NCBI GenBank assembly: GCA_902772585.1
Contig: CACYBB010000003.1
Location: forward strand, 32,958 to 96,957
Length of the DNA: 64,000 nt
Source: an uncultured Bacteroidales bacterium
Lineage (GTDB): Bacteria; Bacteroidota; Bacteroidia; Bacteroidales; Bacteroidaceae
Reading direction: 5' to 3'
Shown: positions 1-7,209 of the stretch, one piece after another
Layout: every line of letters starts with the position of its first letter
Numbering within the stretch: position 1 is the first letter of the stretch
Position numbers and translations under genes: made by a program
Notes under the pieces: generated by a model
What the model saw: the letters and a program-made list of their open reading frames with translations, nothing else
What the model was told of the DNA's origin: nothing
Database searches by the model: none

Positions 1-2954
1 GCACCCAGCACGGCAGCCCATGAGATGGCCATACCCAGACGACGGCGCTCCAAGGCGAACTGTACGATAAGGATGGCGTTCTTAGCCAACAGACCAATCA
101 GCATAATCAGTGAGATCTGCATATAGATATCGTTGGCGTGGCCAAAGAGTATCGTGAAGAGGAAACAGCCTGCCAGACCGAAAGGTACAGAGAGCACTAC
201 TGACAACGGCAGGATGTATGACTCATACTGTGCTGACAGAATCAGGTAGATGAAGATGAAGCACAGCAAGAAGATGAGCGCCGTAGAGTTGGTAGCCTTA
301 GCCTCCTCACGTGTCAGACCCTGATAGTCGTAGGTGTAACCCTGCGGCAGCATCTCGGCAGCAACTTCCTGGGCGGCCTTGATAGCCTCACCAGTAGAAT
401 AGCCGTTGGCCACTGTTGCCGTCACGTTGATAGACGTAAACAGATTGAAACGGTTGATGTTGCTGGGTCCGTAGACACGCTCCAGACGACAGAACTCCTG
501 AACAGGCGACATACCTCCTGGGGTGCGTACATAGATACTGTTCAACGACTCCGGTGTCATACGAGTCTCAGGCAAGCCCTGTATCATGACACGGTACAGT
601 TTACCGTAGGCGTTGAAGTTTGAAGCATACATACCACCATAGTATCCCTGCAAGGTTGAGAGAACCGTAGAGGGTGACACACCTGCCTGCTTACACTTGG
701 CTACATCCATGTACAGCATGTACTGCGGATAGTTCGGGTTGTAAGAGGTCTGGGCTGTCTGGAACTCAGGACGCTTGTTCAACTCAGCCAGATAGTCCTT
801 GACGATGCCAAAGAACTTGTCCAGCGAACCACCCGTACGGTCCTGCATCACCAGCGATACACCACTGTTGGCAGAGAAGCCAGGAATCATAGGCGGTGCG
901 AAGGCCAGGATCTGTGCATCCTTGATATGGGCTGTCTTGATAAATATCTGAGCAACGACACCCGTTGCGCTCTGCGGGTCGAGGAAGAAGCGGTAGATAC
1001 CATCGCCCTGCCACAGTCCGCTGAGCTTCCAGAAGAATCCATGCTGGCGCTCAGAGAAAGGCTTCAACTTAATGATGAACGTAGCCTGGTCTGAACCAGA
1101 ACCGGCAATGAAGTTATAACCCTGAATCTGCTCACGGTTCTGGATAGCAGGGTCTGCAGCCAGAATACTATCCACTTGACTAACAACCTGCTTGGTACGC
1201 TCTACTGAGGTAGCAGGAGGCATAGAGATGGTACAGAACAGTGTACCCGTATCCTCGTCAGGTACCAGACCTGTCTTGGTGGTAAACATCAGTACGACCA
1301 TTGCCACAATACCGAGAATGACGGTGCCAAGCACAGCGAGCGGCTTACGCACCAGTTTCTCTACCCTACCCTTATAGCTTCCTAAAAGTTTCTCGTAGGA
1401 AGTATTGAAGGACGTATGGAAGCGGTCAACGAGCGACATCTTCTTGGCATGTCCCTCGGCATCGTGCGGCTTCAGGAAGATAGCACACAGAGCGGGCGAC
1501 AGTGTCAAGGCGTTCAGTGCCGAGATGAAGATGCTGACAGCCATCGTCACACCGAACTCACGATAGAACGAACCCGTCGTACCACCGATGAACGACACAG
1601 GAACGAACACGGAAGCCATCACCAGCGTAATAGAGATGATAGCACCGGAAATCTCGTTCATGGCGTCGATAGATGCCGTCAGTGCCGACTTATAGCCCTG
1701 GTCCAGTTTTGCATGGACAGCCTCAACAACCACGACGGCGTCGTCAACCACAATGGCAATAGCCAGCAGCAGAGCGGACAACGTCAGCAGGTTGATAGAG
1801 AAGCCCATCACGCTGAGGAAGAAAAAGGTACCAATCAGCGACACAGGCACCGCAATCAGCGGGATGAGCGTAGAGCGCCAGTCCTGCAGGAACACGTAAA
1901 TCACGATGAACACCAGGATAAGGGTGAACACCAGCGTGAAGACTACCTCCTCGATAGAGGCGTACAGGAACTCTGTCACGTCATAGTTAATCTTATAAAT
2001 CATGCCCGGCGGGAAGAGTTTAGCCTGCTCTTCCAGTTCGGCCTTCACCTGCTTGGCAATTTCATTAGCGTTAGAACCAGCAATCTGCTGTACCATACCC
2101 AGCACAGAAGGCAGGTTGTTGTTCTTCATCGATACCGAGTACTGCTGACCACCGAGTTCAATCTTGGCCACATCCTTCAGCTTCAGCGTCTGTCCGCTGG
2201 CATCGCTGGAGATGATGATATTGCCAAACTCTTCGGCAGTCTTCAGTCGACCGGTATAGCGCATAGAATACTCGTAAGCCACATTAGACTGTTCGCCGAA
2301 AGAACCAGGAGCAGCCTCAATGTTCTGCTCAGCCAGCACGGCACTGATGTCACTTGGCATCAGCTTATACTGCTTCATCACGTCCGGCTTCAGCCAGATA
2401 CGCATAGAGTAGGTCTTCAGACCTGGCGACTGCACGTCACCGACACCCTGGATACGCTTGATGGCTGGGATGATGTTAATGTTGTTATAGTTCGTCAGGA
2501 ACTCGTCATCGTAGCGTCCGTCAGAGGTCAGCGTGAACATGATAACCTGAGAAGTCTGACGCTTCTGCACCGTCACACCAATACGCGTTACCTCGGCAGG
2601 CAACAGAGCCTGAGCCTGCTGTACGCGGTTCTGTACGTTAACGGCACACATATCGGGGTTCATACCCTGGCGGAACAGCACACTGATCTGTGCAGAACCG
2701 GCACCAGCGGTAGACGAGATATAATCCATACCTTCCACACCATTGATACTCTCCTCCAACGGTGTGATGACCGAGTTCTTTACGGTCTCTGCATCGGCAC
2801 CAGGATAGCTGGTCCACACCGCTACCGTAGGTGGTGCGATGTTAGGGTACTGCTCAATAGGCAGCGATACCAGGCCGATGAAACCCAGCAGGACGATGAG
2901 GATAGAAATCACCGTTGACAACACCGGGCGTTTGATAAAATTCGTAAAAGTCAT
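1..2954 (-). CDS. RND efflux pump inner-membrane permease (AcrB/HAE1 family), 3' end outside window
   Basis: Reading the minus strand from ATG at 2954 gives an uninterrupted frame of about 984 codons that runs off the left edge. It starts MTFTNFIKRPVLSTVISILI, the typical first transmembrane helix of hydrophobe/amphiphile RND pumps, followed by the porter-domain motif IEQYPNIAPPTVAVW. Further on, TM4 carries the proton-relay pair (LLAIAIVVDDAVVVVE). The protein should form the trimeric proton-driven pump in the inner membrane and export drugs, bile salts or similar compounds. It lies 28 bases downstream of the adaptor gene in the same operon; an outer-membrane factor would be expected beyond the left edge but cannot be seen. 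Substrate is unknown. No stop codon or frameshift is visible. Confidence 0.95.
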   Translation of the reverse strand, partial: MTFTNFIKRPVLSTVISILIVLLGFIGLVSLPIEQYPNIAPPTVAVWTSYPGADAETVKNSVITPLEESINGVEGMDYISSTAGAGSAQISVLFRQGMNPDMCAVNVQNRVQQAQALLPAEVTRIGVTVQKRQTSQVIMFTLTSDGRYDDEFLTNYNNINIIPAIKRIQGVGDVQSPGLKTYSMRIWLKPDVMKQYKLMPSDISAVLAEQNIEAAPGSFGEQSNVAYEYSMRYTGRLKTAEEFGNIIISSDASGQTLKLKDVAKIELGGQQYSVSMKNNNLPSVLGMVQQIAGSNANEIAKQVKAELEEQAKLFPPGMIYKINYDVTEFLYASIEEVVFTLVFTLILVFIVIYVFLQDWRSTLIPLIAVPVSLIGTFFFLSVMGFSINLLTLSALLLAIAIVVDDAVVVVEAVHAKLDQGYKSALTASIDAMNEISGAIISITLVMASVFVPVSFIGGTTGSFYREFGVTMAVSIFISALNALTLSPALCAIFLKPHDAEGHAKKMSLVDRFHTSFNTSYEKLLGSYKGRVEKLVRKPLAVLGTVILGIVAMVVLMFTTKTGLVPDEDTGTLFCTISMPPATSVERTKQVVSQVDSILAADPAIQNREQIQGYNFIAGSGSDQATFIIKLKPFSERQHGFFWKLSGLWQGDGIYRFFLDPQSATGVVAQIFIKTAHIKDAQILAFAPPMIPGFSANSGVSLVMQDRTGGSLDKFFGIVKDYLAELNKRPEFQTAQTSYNPNYPQYMLYMDVAKCKQAGVSPSTVLSTLQGYYGGMYASNFNAYGKLYRVMIQGLPETRMTPESLNSIYVRTPGGMSPVQEFCRLERVYGPSNINRFNLFTSINVTATVANGYSTGEAIKAAQEVAAEMLPQGYTYDYQGLTREEAKATNSTALIFLLCFIFIYLILSAQYESYILPLSVVLSVPFGLAGCFLFTILFGHANDIYMQISLIMLIGLLAKNAILIVQFALERRRLGMAISWAAVLG

Positions 2955-2982
2955 ATTAATTTACTATTTGACAATTTACAAT
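2955..2982. repeat. Intergenic A/T repeat of the tttactatttgac type
   Basis: The spacer between adaptor and permease is almost entirely made of ttactatttgac/aatttac words. The same word, as a 15-base tandem, occurs inside sprA at 18525-18554. This appears to be one of several short dispersed intergenic repeat families in this genome. Confidence 0.5.
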
Positions 2983-4143
2983 TTATTTCTTCATTGCACC
3001 TACGATGTCACCGGCACTCATAGCCTTTGCCTGCTCGGAGATCTTCTGCTGATAGCGCTCAGGGGTAATGGGTACAATCTCCATGCCGTCGTTCAACTTG
3101 GTGATACCATTGGTCACATACTTATCACCAGCCTTCAGACCACCAGTAACGACATAGTTGTTGCCGTCGTTGTGCGGGTCAACCTGGATTTCGGTGTACT
3201 TCACCTTATTATCTTTAGTAAGCGTGTAGACGAACTTCTTGTTCTGCACCTCAGAGACGCAGCTCAGCGGAATAATGATGACGTTAGAGCTGACGTGCGG
3301 GATGATAATGGTTCCTGTAGCACCACTCTTGAGTATCTTCTCAGGATTAGCGAAAGAGGCAATCAGTTGTACAGAACCCGTAGCGGCATCGATAACACCG
3401 CTCATTTTACTGATGGTACCCTCGCTGCCATAGATGCTACCATCGGCCAACTGCAACTTAACGGAAGGCAGCGAAGCCAGACCCTTCTGAGAGATGACCA
3501 TAGCCTCTTTCTCCGTTACAGAGAAATAAGCCTCCATAGACGAGATGTTTGAAACGGTCGTCAAAACGTTAGAAGCGCTAACCAGTGCACCTTTCTTGAA
3601 AGGCAGCGTACCTACGACACCTGCGGCGGGCGACTTCACGTAGCAGTAGCTCAGCGTCTCCTTGGCAGAAGCCAGTGCAGCCTGGGCCTGGGCCAACTGG
3701 GCCTGGGCAGACTCGAAGGTGTTCTGAGAAGTCTTCAACTCATAGTCACCAATGACCTTCTTCTCATGCAACTGCTGGCTGTTCTCATAGGTCAGCTTGG
3801 CAGTATTACACTGCTGCTGGGCAGCGTTGACAGCTGCCTGAGCCTGACGCACCTGAGCCTGATAGGTCTCGTTATCAATAACAAAAAGTACCTGACCGGC
3901 ACTAACGGTCTGTCCTTCTTTCACATTAATCTGAGTCAGGAATCCCTGAGCCTTCGGACGAATCTCCACGTCCTGAACACCCTTAATAGAGGCAGGATAG
4001 GTGCTCTGCATGTCTGCATTCGACTCACCAGCAGTAGTCACGGGAAATTCATTGTCGCCAAATGTCGGGCGGCCACCGCCACCACCACACGAGACAAGTG
4101 TTGCAGCAACGGCTGCAATCATAACAATTTTCTTCATTTTCAT
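2983..4143 (-). CDS. RND efflux periplasmic adaptor (membrane fusion protein), lipoprotein
   Basis: 386 residues. The N-terminus MKMKKIVMIAAVAATLVSCG is a lipoprotein signal with the modified Cys near residue 19, so the protein is lipid-anchored in the periplasm. The body is an AcrA/MexA-type adaptor: a lipoyl half (VEIRPKAQGFLTQINVKEGQ, with the second half around SYCYVKSPAAGVVG), an Ala/Gln-rich helical hairpin between them (about residues 95-160), then beta-barrel and membrane-proximal domains. It would link the permease encoded just downstream to an outer-membrane channel. It is the first gene of the operon; the ATG at 4143 is chosen, with a second ATG two codons in. A palindrome and a Bacteroidota promoter box precede it, suggesting repressor control. 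Confidence 0.93.
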   Translation of the reverse strand: MKMKKIVMIAAVAATLVSCGGGGGRPTFGDNEFPVTTAGESNADMQSTYPASIKGVQDVEIRPKAQGFLTQINVKEGQTVSAGQVLFVIDNETYQAQVRQAQAAVNAAQQQCNTAKLTYENSQQLHEKKVIGDYELKTSQNTFESAQAQLAQAQAALASAKETLSYCYVKSPAAGVVGTLPFKKGALVSASNVLTTVSNISSMEAYFSVTEKEAMVISQKGLASLPSVKLQLADGSIYGSEGTISKMSGVIDAATGSVQLIASFANPEKILKSGATGTIIIPHVSSNVIIIPLSCVSEVQNKKFVYTLTKDNKVKYTEIQVDPHNDGNNYVVTGGLKAGDKYVTNGITKLNDGMEIVPITPERYQQKISEQAKAMSAGDIVGAMKK

Positions 4144-4210
4144 ACTATTTATTTATTCGAATAATGCTTTTTATAGAAAACTCGCACACAGCGTTTGAGT
4201 TTTCATCGTG

Positions 4211-4256
4211 CAAAAGTAGCAAAAATAATCCTATTCTATATCAATGATATAGGATT
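4211..4256 (-). promoter_or_regulatory. Promoter -7 box with overlapping palindrome upstream of the efflux operon
   Basis: On the minus strand a TACTTTTG box lies at 4218-4211. Immediately upstream, in the expected -33 zone, is a perfect dyad TATATC-AAT-GATATA (4237-4251), extended by AATCCTAT (4227-4234) paired with ATAGGATT (4249-4256). A dyad at this location is a typical repressor site, as for TetR- or MarR-controlled pumps. No regulator gene is adjacent, and no close match to a -33 TTTG at 19-21 bases is present, so strength and regulator are unknown. Confidence 0.6.
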
Positions 4257-4277
4257 CTACAGCAATTTTAACAAAGT

Positions 4278-5735
4278 TTAGTTTGTTTTCAGTCCCATCT
4301 GTGCAGCCTTTTCCAACAACAGCTGCATCAACGGCTCACGCTCGTTCTCCACCTTGTTGTCCAAGACTGCATCCTTGAGGTACTGTTTCAGCACGCCCAC
4401 TTCGCGGGACGGCTGCAGATGAAACAGTTCCATAATCTCGTTACCGTCGATAACCGGTTGCAACAGGCGCTTGTAGTCTTTCTCCTTCAAGTCCGCCAAC
4501 TTCTCACGTACCATCCGGAAGTTCTCCAAGAACATTTTCTTCTTCACCTCATTCTTCGAGGTAATATCAGCCTCACAAAGCATCATCAGGTCATCGATAT
4601 CATCACCGGCATCGTTGAGAAGACGACGCACAGCAGAGTCTGTAACCTCTTCATCAGCAATTACTTGCGGGCGCATATGCAGGTCTACGAGTTTCTGAAC
4701 ATATTTCATCTCCGCACCCATCGGCAATTTCAATCTGCGGAAGATATTCGGCACCTGCTTAGCACCTATCAGATTATGGTTATGGAACGTCCAACCAATA
4801 GCAGGATCCCAACGTTTCGACTTGGTTTTACCGATATCATGGAGCAATGCGGCCCAGCGAAGCCACAGGTTGTCAGACTGATGAGCAACATTGTCGAGTA
4901 CTGCAAGTGTATGGTAGAAGTTGTTCTTGTGAGCACGTCCATTCCTCTGTTCCACAATATCCAAAGCAGCCAATTCTGGCAAAATGATATTCAGCAAGCC
5001 ACAACGCTGTAAGTCGACAAAACCCTTGCTGGGTGTAGGAGCCATCATGATTTTATTGAGTTCCACCTCGATACGTTCACCACTGACAATCTTGATGCGG
5101 TCAGCCATCCTACTGAGGGCATCAAACGTCTCCTCTTCTATCTGGAAATTCAGCTGGGTGGCAAAACGAATGCAACGCATCATGCGCAGCGGGTCGTCAG
5201 AGAATGTCACCTCCGGATCCAACGGGGTGGCAATGATGCCGTCCTCCAAATCGGCAATGCCGTTGAAGGGGTCCACCAATTCTCCGAAACGTTTGTTATT
5301 CAGACAGATGGCCATGGCGTTGATGGTAAAGTCACGACGATTCTGGTCGTCCTCCAACGTACCGTCCTCAACGATGGGTTTGCGAGAGTCGTGGCTGTAG
5401 CTCTCTCTCCGGGCACCCACGAACTCCACTTCGAGACTCTCCCCCAACCCCTCCCTGCAATGGAGGGGAGTTTTTACTTGCGCCGTACCAAAGTTACGAA
5501 ACACAGAGAGGTGGGCCTTCTTGCCTAATCGGTCTTTCAGGGCTTTGGCAACTTCAATACCGCTACCCACCACCACAACGTCAATATCGTTTGACGGACG
5601 TTCCAGGAAAATATCCCTGACAAAGCCGCCAACGACATAACACTCCACCCCCATCCCGTCGGCTACGTCGCCTATAAGATGGAATATCTCTTTATCGAGT
5701 ATTTTTGCTAATGCTTGGTCTGAATACAGTTTCAC
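4278..5735 (-). CDS. cca: CCA-adding tRNA nucleotidyltransferase with HD domain
   Basis: Adds or repairs the 3' CCA of tRNAs in the cytoplasm. From a GTG at 5735 it has 485 residues. The class II nucleotidyltransferase core is visible: GGFVRDIFL with DID metal ligands, then RRDFTINAMA, followed by a C-terminal HD region (LLHDIGKTKSK). The frame is open upstream to an ATG at 5816, but a full promoter (5741-5772) lies inside that extension and homologous proteins begin close to the KLYSDQALAKIL region, so GTG 5735 is preferred. Residues about 88-101 (TPLHCREGLGESL) sit where relatives have a short loop between FGTAQ and EVEFVG; their DNA is a G-rich palindromic repeat, apparently captured in frame. 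The tRNA in this window lacks an encoded CCA, consistent with need for this enzyme. Confidence 0.93.
   Translation of the reverse strand: MKLYSDQALAKILDKEIFHLIGDVADGMGVECYVVGGFVRDIFLERPSNDIDVVVVGSGIEVAKALKDRLGKKAHLSVFRNFGTAQVKTPLHCREGLGESLEVEFVGARRESYSHDSRKPIVEDGTLEDDQNRRDFTINAMAICLNNKRFGELVDPFNGIADLEDGIIATPLDPEVTFSDDPLRMMRCIRFATQLNFQIEEETFDALSRMADRIKIVSGERIEVELNKIMMAPTPSKGFVDLQRCGLLNIILPELAALDIVEQRNGRAHKNNFYHTLAVLDNVAHQSDNLWLRWAALLHDIGKTKSKRWDPAIGWTFHNHNLIGAKQVPNIFRRLKLPMGAEMKYVQKLVDLHMRPQVIADEEVTDSAVRRLLNDAGDDIDDLMMLCEADITSKNEVKKKMFLENFRMVREKLADLKEKDYKRLLQPVIDGNEIMELFHLQPSREVGVLKQYLKDAVLDNKVENEREPLMQLLLEKAAQMGLKTN
5434..5473. repeat. Palindromic C/G-rich repeat inside cca
   Basis: CCCCTCC (5446-5452) and GGAGGGG (5460-5466) form a 7-bp stem with a 7-base loop, flanked by C-rich and T-rich runs. 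It resembles the intergenic C/G-rich hairpins of Bacteroidales but lies in frame in cca, encoding an insertion relative to the normal family sequence. Confidence 0.6.
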
Positions 5736-5740
5736 GGGTG

Positions 5741-5772
5741 CAAACTTACATAAAATTTTCGAATTGGACAAA
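5741..5772 (-). promoter_or_regulatory. Promoter of cca (TTTG-N20-TAAGTTTG)
   Basis: On the minus strand TTTG at 5772-5769, a spacer of exactly 20 bases, then TAAGTTTG at 5748-5741: a full match to the Bacteroidota primary-sigma consensus. The box ends 5 bases before the GTG chosen as cca start, so the transcript would have virtually no leader. Confidence 0.75.
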
Positions 5773-5845
5773 GAAAAGGACGAAAAACAAAAAAAAGACA
5801 CGGATTTGGCTCTCATTCTTCTTCAACATAGTCTAAAAAGAAACA

Positions 5846-5917
5846 AAACTATGCTATAGGTGCTATTGAATGCCAGCAAGCGCCCTGTACAAAGGGCTTC
5901 AGCCTATAGCATAGTTT
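5846..5917. repeat. Long hairpin with nested inner stem
   Basis: A perfect 15-bp inverted repeat (AAACTATGCTATAGG at 5846-5860, its complement at 5903-5917) encloses a 42-base loop that itself contains GCCCT/AGGGC (5882-5886 and 5893-5897). No T-run follows, so it is not a standard terminator. It contains the 11-base ACTATGCTATA unit that recurs directly downstream. Confidence 0.75.
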
Positions 5918-5923
5918 GCAAAA

Positions 5924-5956
5924 ACTGTGCTATAACTATGCTATAACTGTGCTATT
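5924..5956. repeat. Three tandem 11-base repeats ACTRTGCTATA
   Basis: Three back-to-back copies (5924-5934, 5935-5945, 5946-5956) differ at position 4 (G/A/G) and at the last base of copy 3. The same unit sits inverted in both arms of the preceding hairpin, giving five copies within 112 bases. Confidence 0.8.
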
Positions 5957-6126
5957 AAAAATGGGGCACTTTACGGTCGTTCCGAAGTCATCTTCCAGTT
6001 GTTCCAATGGCATCTTCGACCCGTTCCGACGTCACTTTAGGGGGGTAAAGTAAGTCATCTTCGGGTCGTAGATGACTGCGGAACGGGTGGAAGGAACGTC
6101 AGGAACGACCCGAAAGTGACGTACCC
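5957..6126. repeat. Block of nested short inverted repeats
   Basis: Perfect pairs include CCCGTTCCG (6020-6028) with CGGAACGGG (6079-6087), ACGTCACTTT (6029-6038) with AAAGTGACGT (6113-6122), CGACCCG (6017-6023) with CGGGTCG (6062-6068), and CTTTA/TAAAG around a G6 run at 6040-6045. The words GTTCC, GTCATC and CGACCC recur in both orientations, suggesting a decayed repeat array. Confidence 0.6.
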
Positions 6127-6136
6127 AAGAAAAAAG

Positions 6137-6310
6137 CAAATAAATTTGGCTTTTTGCTCGGTTTGCACTACCTTTCTCCGTTGGAGAAGGTACTCTCGTT
6201 CGAAAAAGCTCAAATAAATTTGGCTTTTCGTTCGGTTTGCACTACCTTTCTCCCTTGGAGAAGGTACTCTCGTTCGAAAAAGCTCAAATAAATTTGGCTT
6301 TTTGCTCACT
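6137..6310 (+). repeat. 74-base tandem repeat (2.35 copies) carrying promoter elements
   Basis: Units begin at 6137, 6211 and 6285 with a period of exactly 74; units 1 and 2 are nearly identical and the third is partial. Each full unit has TTTG, 20 bases, TACCTTTC (6145-6176 and 6219-6250) with the last box inside a TACCTTTCTCC/GGAGAAGGTA hairpin. The third partial unit supplies the -33 TTTG of the real downstream promoter. Confidence 0.85.
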
Positions 6311-6324
6311 TATTCGTACCTTTG
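6293..6324 (+). promoter_or_regulatory. Promoter of the small lipoprotein gene (TTTG-N20-TACCTTTG)
   Basis: TTTG at 6293-6296, 20 bases, TACCTTTG at 6317-6324. The box ends only 9 bases before the ATG at 6334, so the leader is a few bases long. Confidence 0.8.
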
Positions 6325-6333
6325 CAGGCGCAA

Positions 6334-6618
6334 ATGAAGAAATACGTATTATTTATTATGGTAGTAGGTTGCTTGATATCCTGTGGCAATAAGCGTCAGC
6401 AGGAGGTTGAGCGATTCAGGATGAAGGTGCGTTCGCAGTTTCTGGAAGAGAAGTTGGCTGAAGCCCAGCAGGAGTTGGCACGCACCGACAGCATCATGCA
6501 AAAAAGAGGCATTGATGTCGATTCAACACCCGGCTATTTGGACTCACTGGAGATGGCTGCTGACGTGCAGGGAGCACAAATACGCTACATTCACAAGAAA
6601 CAGAAAGACCTGCAATAA
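6334..6618 (+). CDS. Small lipoprotein of unknown function
   Basis: 94 residues. MKKYVLFIMVVGCLISCG is a lipoprotein signal with the lipid-bearing Cys at about residue 17. The mature part is strongly charged and helical (QQEVERFRMKVRSQFLEEKL...), likely a short coiled coil exposed in the periplasm. I do not recognise a named family. The ATG at 6334 is chosen because the promoter ends at 6324; an upstream TTG at 6322 would overlap the promoter box. The next gene has its own promoter directly after this stop codon. Confidence 0.75.
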   Translation: MKKYVLFIMVVGCLISCGNKRQQEVERFRMKVRSQFLEEKLAEAQQELARTDSIMQKRGIDVDSTPGYLDSLEMAADVQGAQIRYIHKKQKDLQ

Positions 6619-6650
6619 TTTGGTCAATTCAGCAAAAATGTTTAATTTTG
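6619..6650 (+). promoter_or_regulatory. Promoter of DUF1599 gene (TTTG-N20-TAATTTTG)
   Basis: TTTG at 6619-6622 directly follows the previous stop codon; after 20 bases comes TAATTTTG at 6643-6650, and the ATG is at 6660. Another near-leaderless arrangement. Confidence 0.75.
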
Positions 6651-6659
6651 CAACGAATT

Positions 6660-7205
6660 ATGGCTAATAACGAAGCAAAAACAAATGAAGAGTTCGAACA
6701 GACACTGAAAGAATGTCGCACGCTGTTCGAGAAGAAGCTCCATGACTATGGGGCTTCGTGGCGCATTCTGCGCCCCCAGTCATTGACTGACCAGTTGTTC
6801 ATCAAGGCCAAGCGCATCCGTTCGTTGGAAATCAAGAAGGAGTCGCTGGTGGGCGAAGGCATTCGTCCCGAGTTCATTGCCCTGATTAACTACGGCATTG
6901 TAGGACTGATACAGATTTACCACGGTTTCAGCGATACCGTCGATATGGACAACGATGCCGCGATGGTGCTCTACGACAAATATGCCCAGGAGGCACTGGA
7001 ACTGATGAAGCGTAAAAACCACGACTACGACGAGGCGTGGCGCGGCATGCGGGTCAGTTCGTACACTGACTTCATACTGACTAAGATAGAACGCATCAAG
7101 GAGATAGAGAACTTGGGAGGCGAGACACTGGTTAGCGAGGGTATTGACTCTAACTACATGGACATTATCAACTACGCCGTATTCGGAGCGATAAAACTGA
7201 AGTAA
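6660..7205 (+). CDS. DUF1599 (nucleotide modification associated domain 1) protein
   Basis: 181 residues from ATG 6660. Two tandem halves share the pattern KK(L/N)HDYxxxWRxxRxxSxTDxxxxKxxRIxxxE: first at about residues 25-60 (HDYGASWRILRPQSLTDQLF), second at about residues 115-150 (HDYDEAWRGMRVSSYTDFIL). This internal duplication is characteristic of DUF1599, a domain common as a housekeeping protein in Bacteroidales and also found in phage nucleotide-modification contexts. Biochemical activity is unknown. It is followed after 4 bases by the GTG of the DoxX-like gene, so the two are probably co-transcribed. Confidence 0.85.
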   Translation: MANNEAKTNEEFEQTLKECRTLFEKKLHDYGASWRILRPQSLTDQLFIKAKRIRSLEIKKESLVGEGIRPEFIALINYGIVGLIQIYHGFSDTVDMDNDAAMVLYDKYAQEALELMKRKNHDYDEAWRGMRVSSYTDFILTKIERIKEIENLGGETLVSEGIDSNYMDIINYAVFGAIKLK

Positions 7206-7209
7206 GAGG

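Larger units (their letters stand above)
5773..6333. other. Gene-free, repeat-rich intergenic region
   Basis: About 560 bases between the cca promoter and the next gene hold no credible gene. In order: a long hairpin (5846-5917), three 11-base direct repeats (5924-5956), a block dense in short inverted repeats (5957-6126), and a 74-base tandem repeat carrying promoter elements (6137-6310). An open frame on the minus strand across 6055-6309 is only an accident of the tandem repeat, whose period is not a multiple of three. Confidence 0.8.

Noticed and set aside
1416-2918. A 500-codon open frame on the plus strand
   Set aside because: It is antisense to the RND permease, rich in His/Arg/Gln with no recognisable domain, and the opposite strand encodes a clear AcrB-family protein.
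5736-5816. N-terminal extension of cca starting at ATG 5816
   Set aside because: It contains the full TTTG-N20-TAAGTTTG promoter and its residues have no resemblance to CCA enzymes.
6055-6309. An 84-codon minus-strand frame with repeated peptide words
   Set aside because: It only reads through the 74-base tandem repeat, whose period is not a multiple of three, and it crosses promoters of the plus strand.
5846-6310. Possible CRISPR array or mobile element in the repeat-rich region
   Set aside because: Repeats are adjacent without unique spacers of constant length, and there are no cas genes, transposase or target-site duplications.
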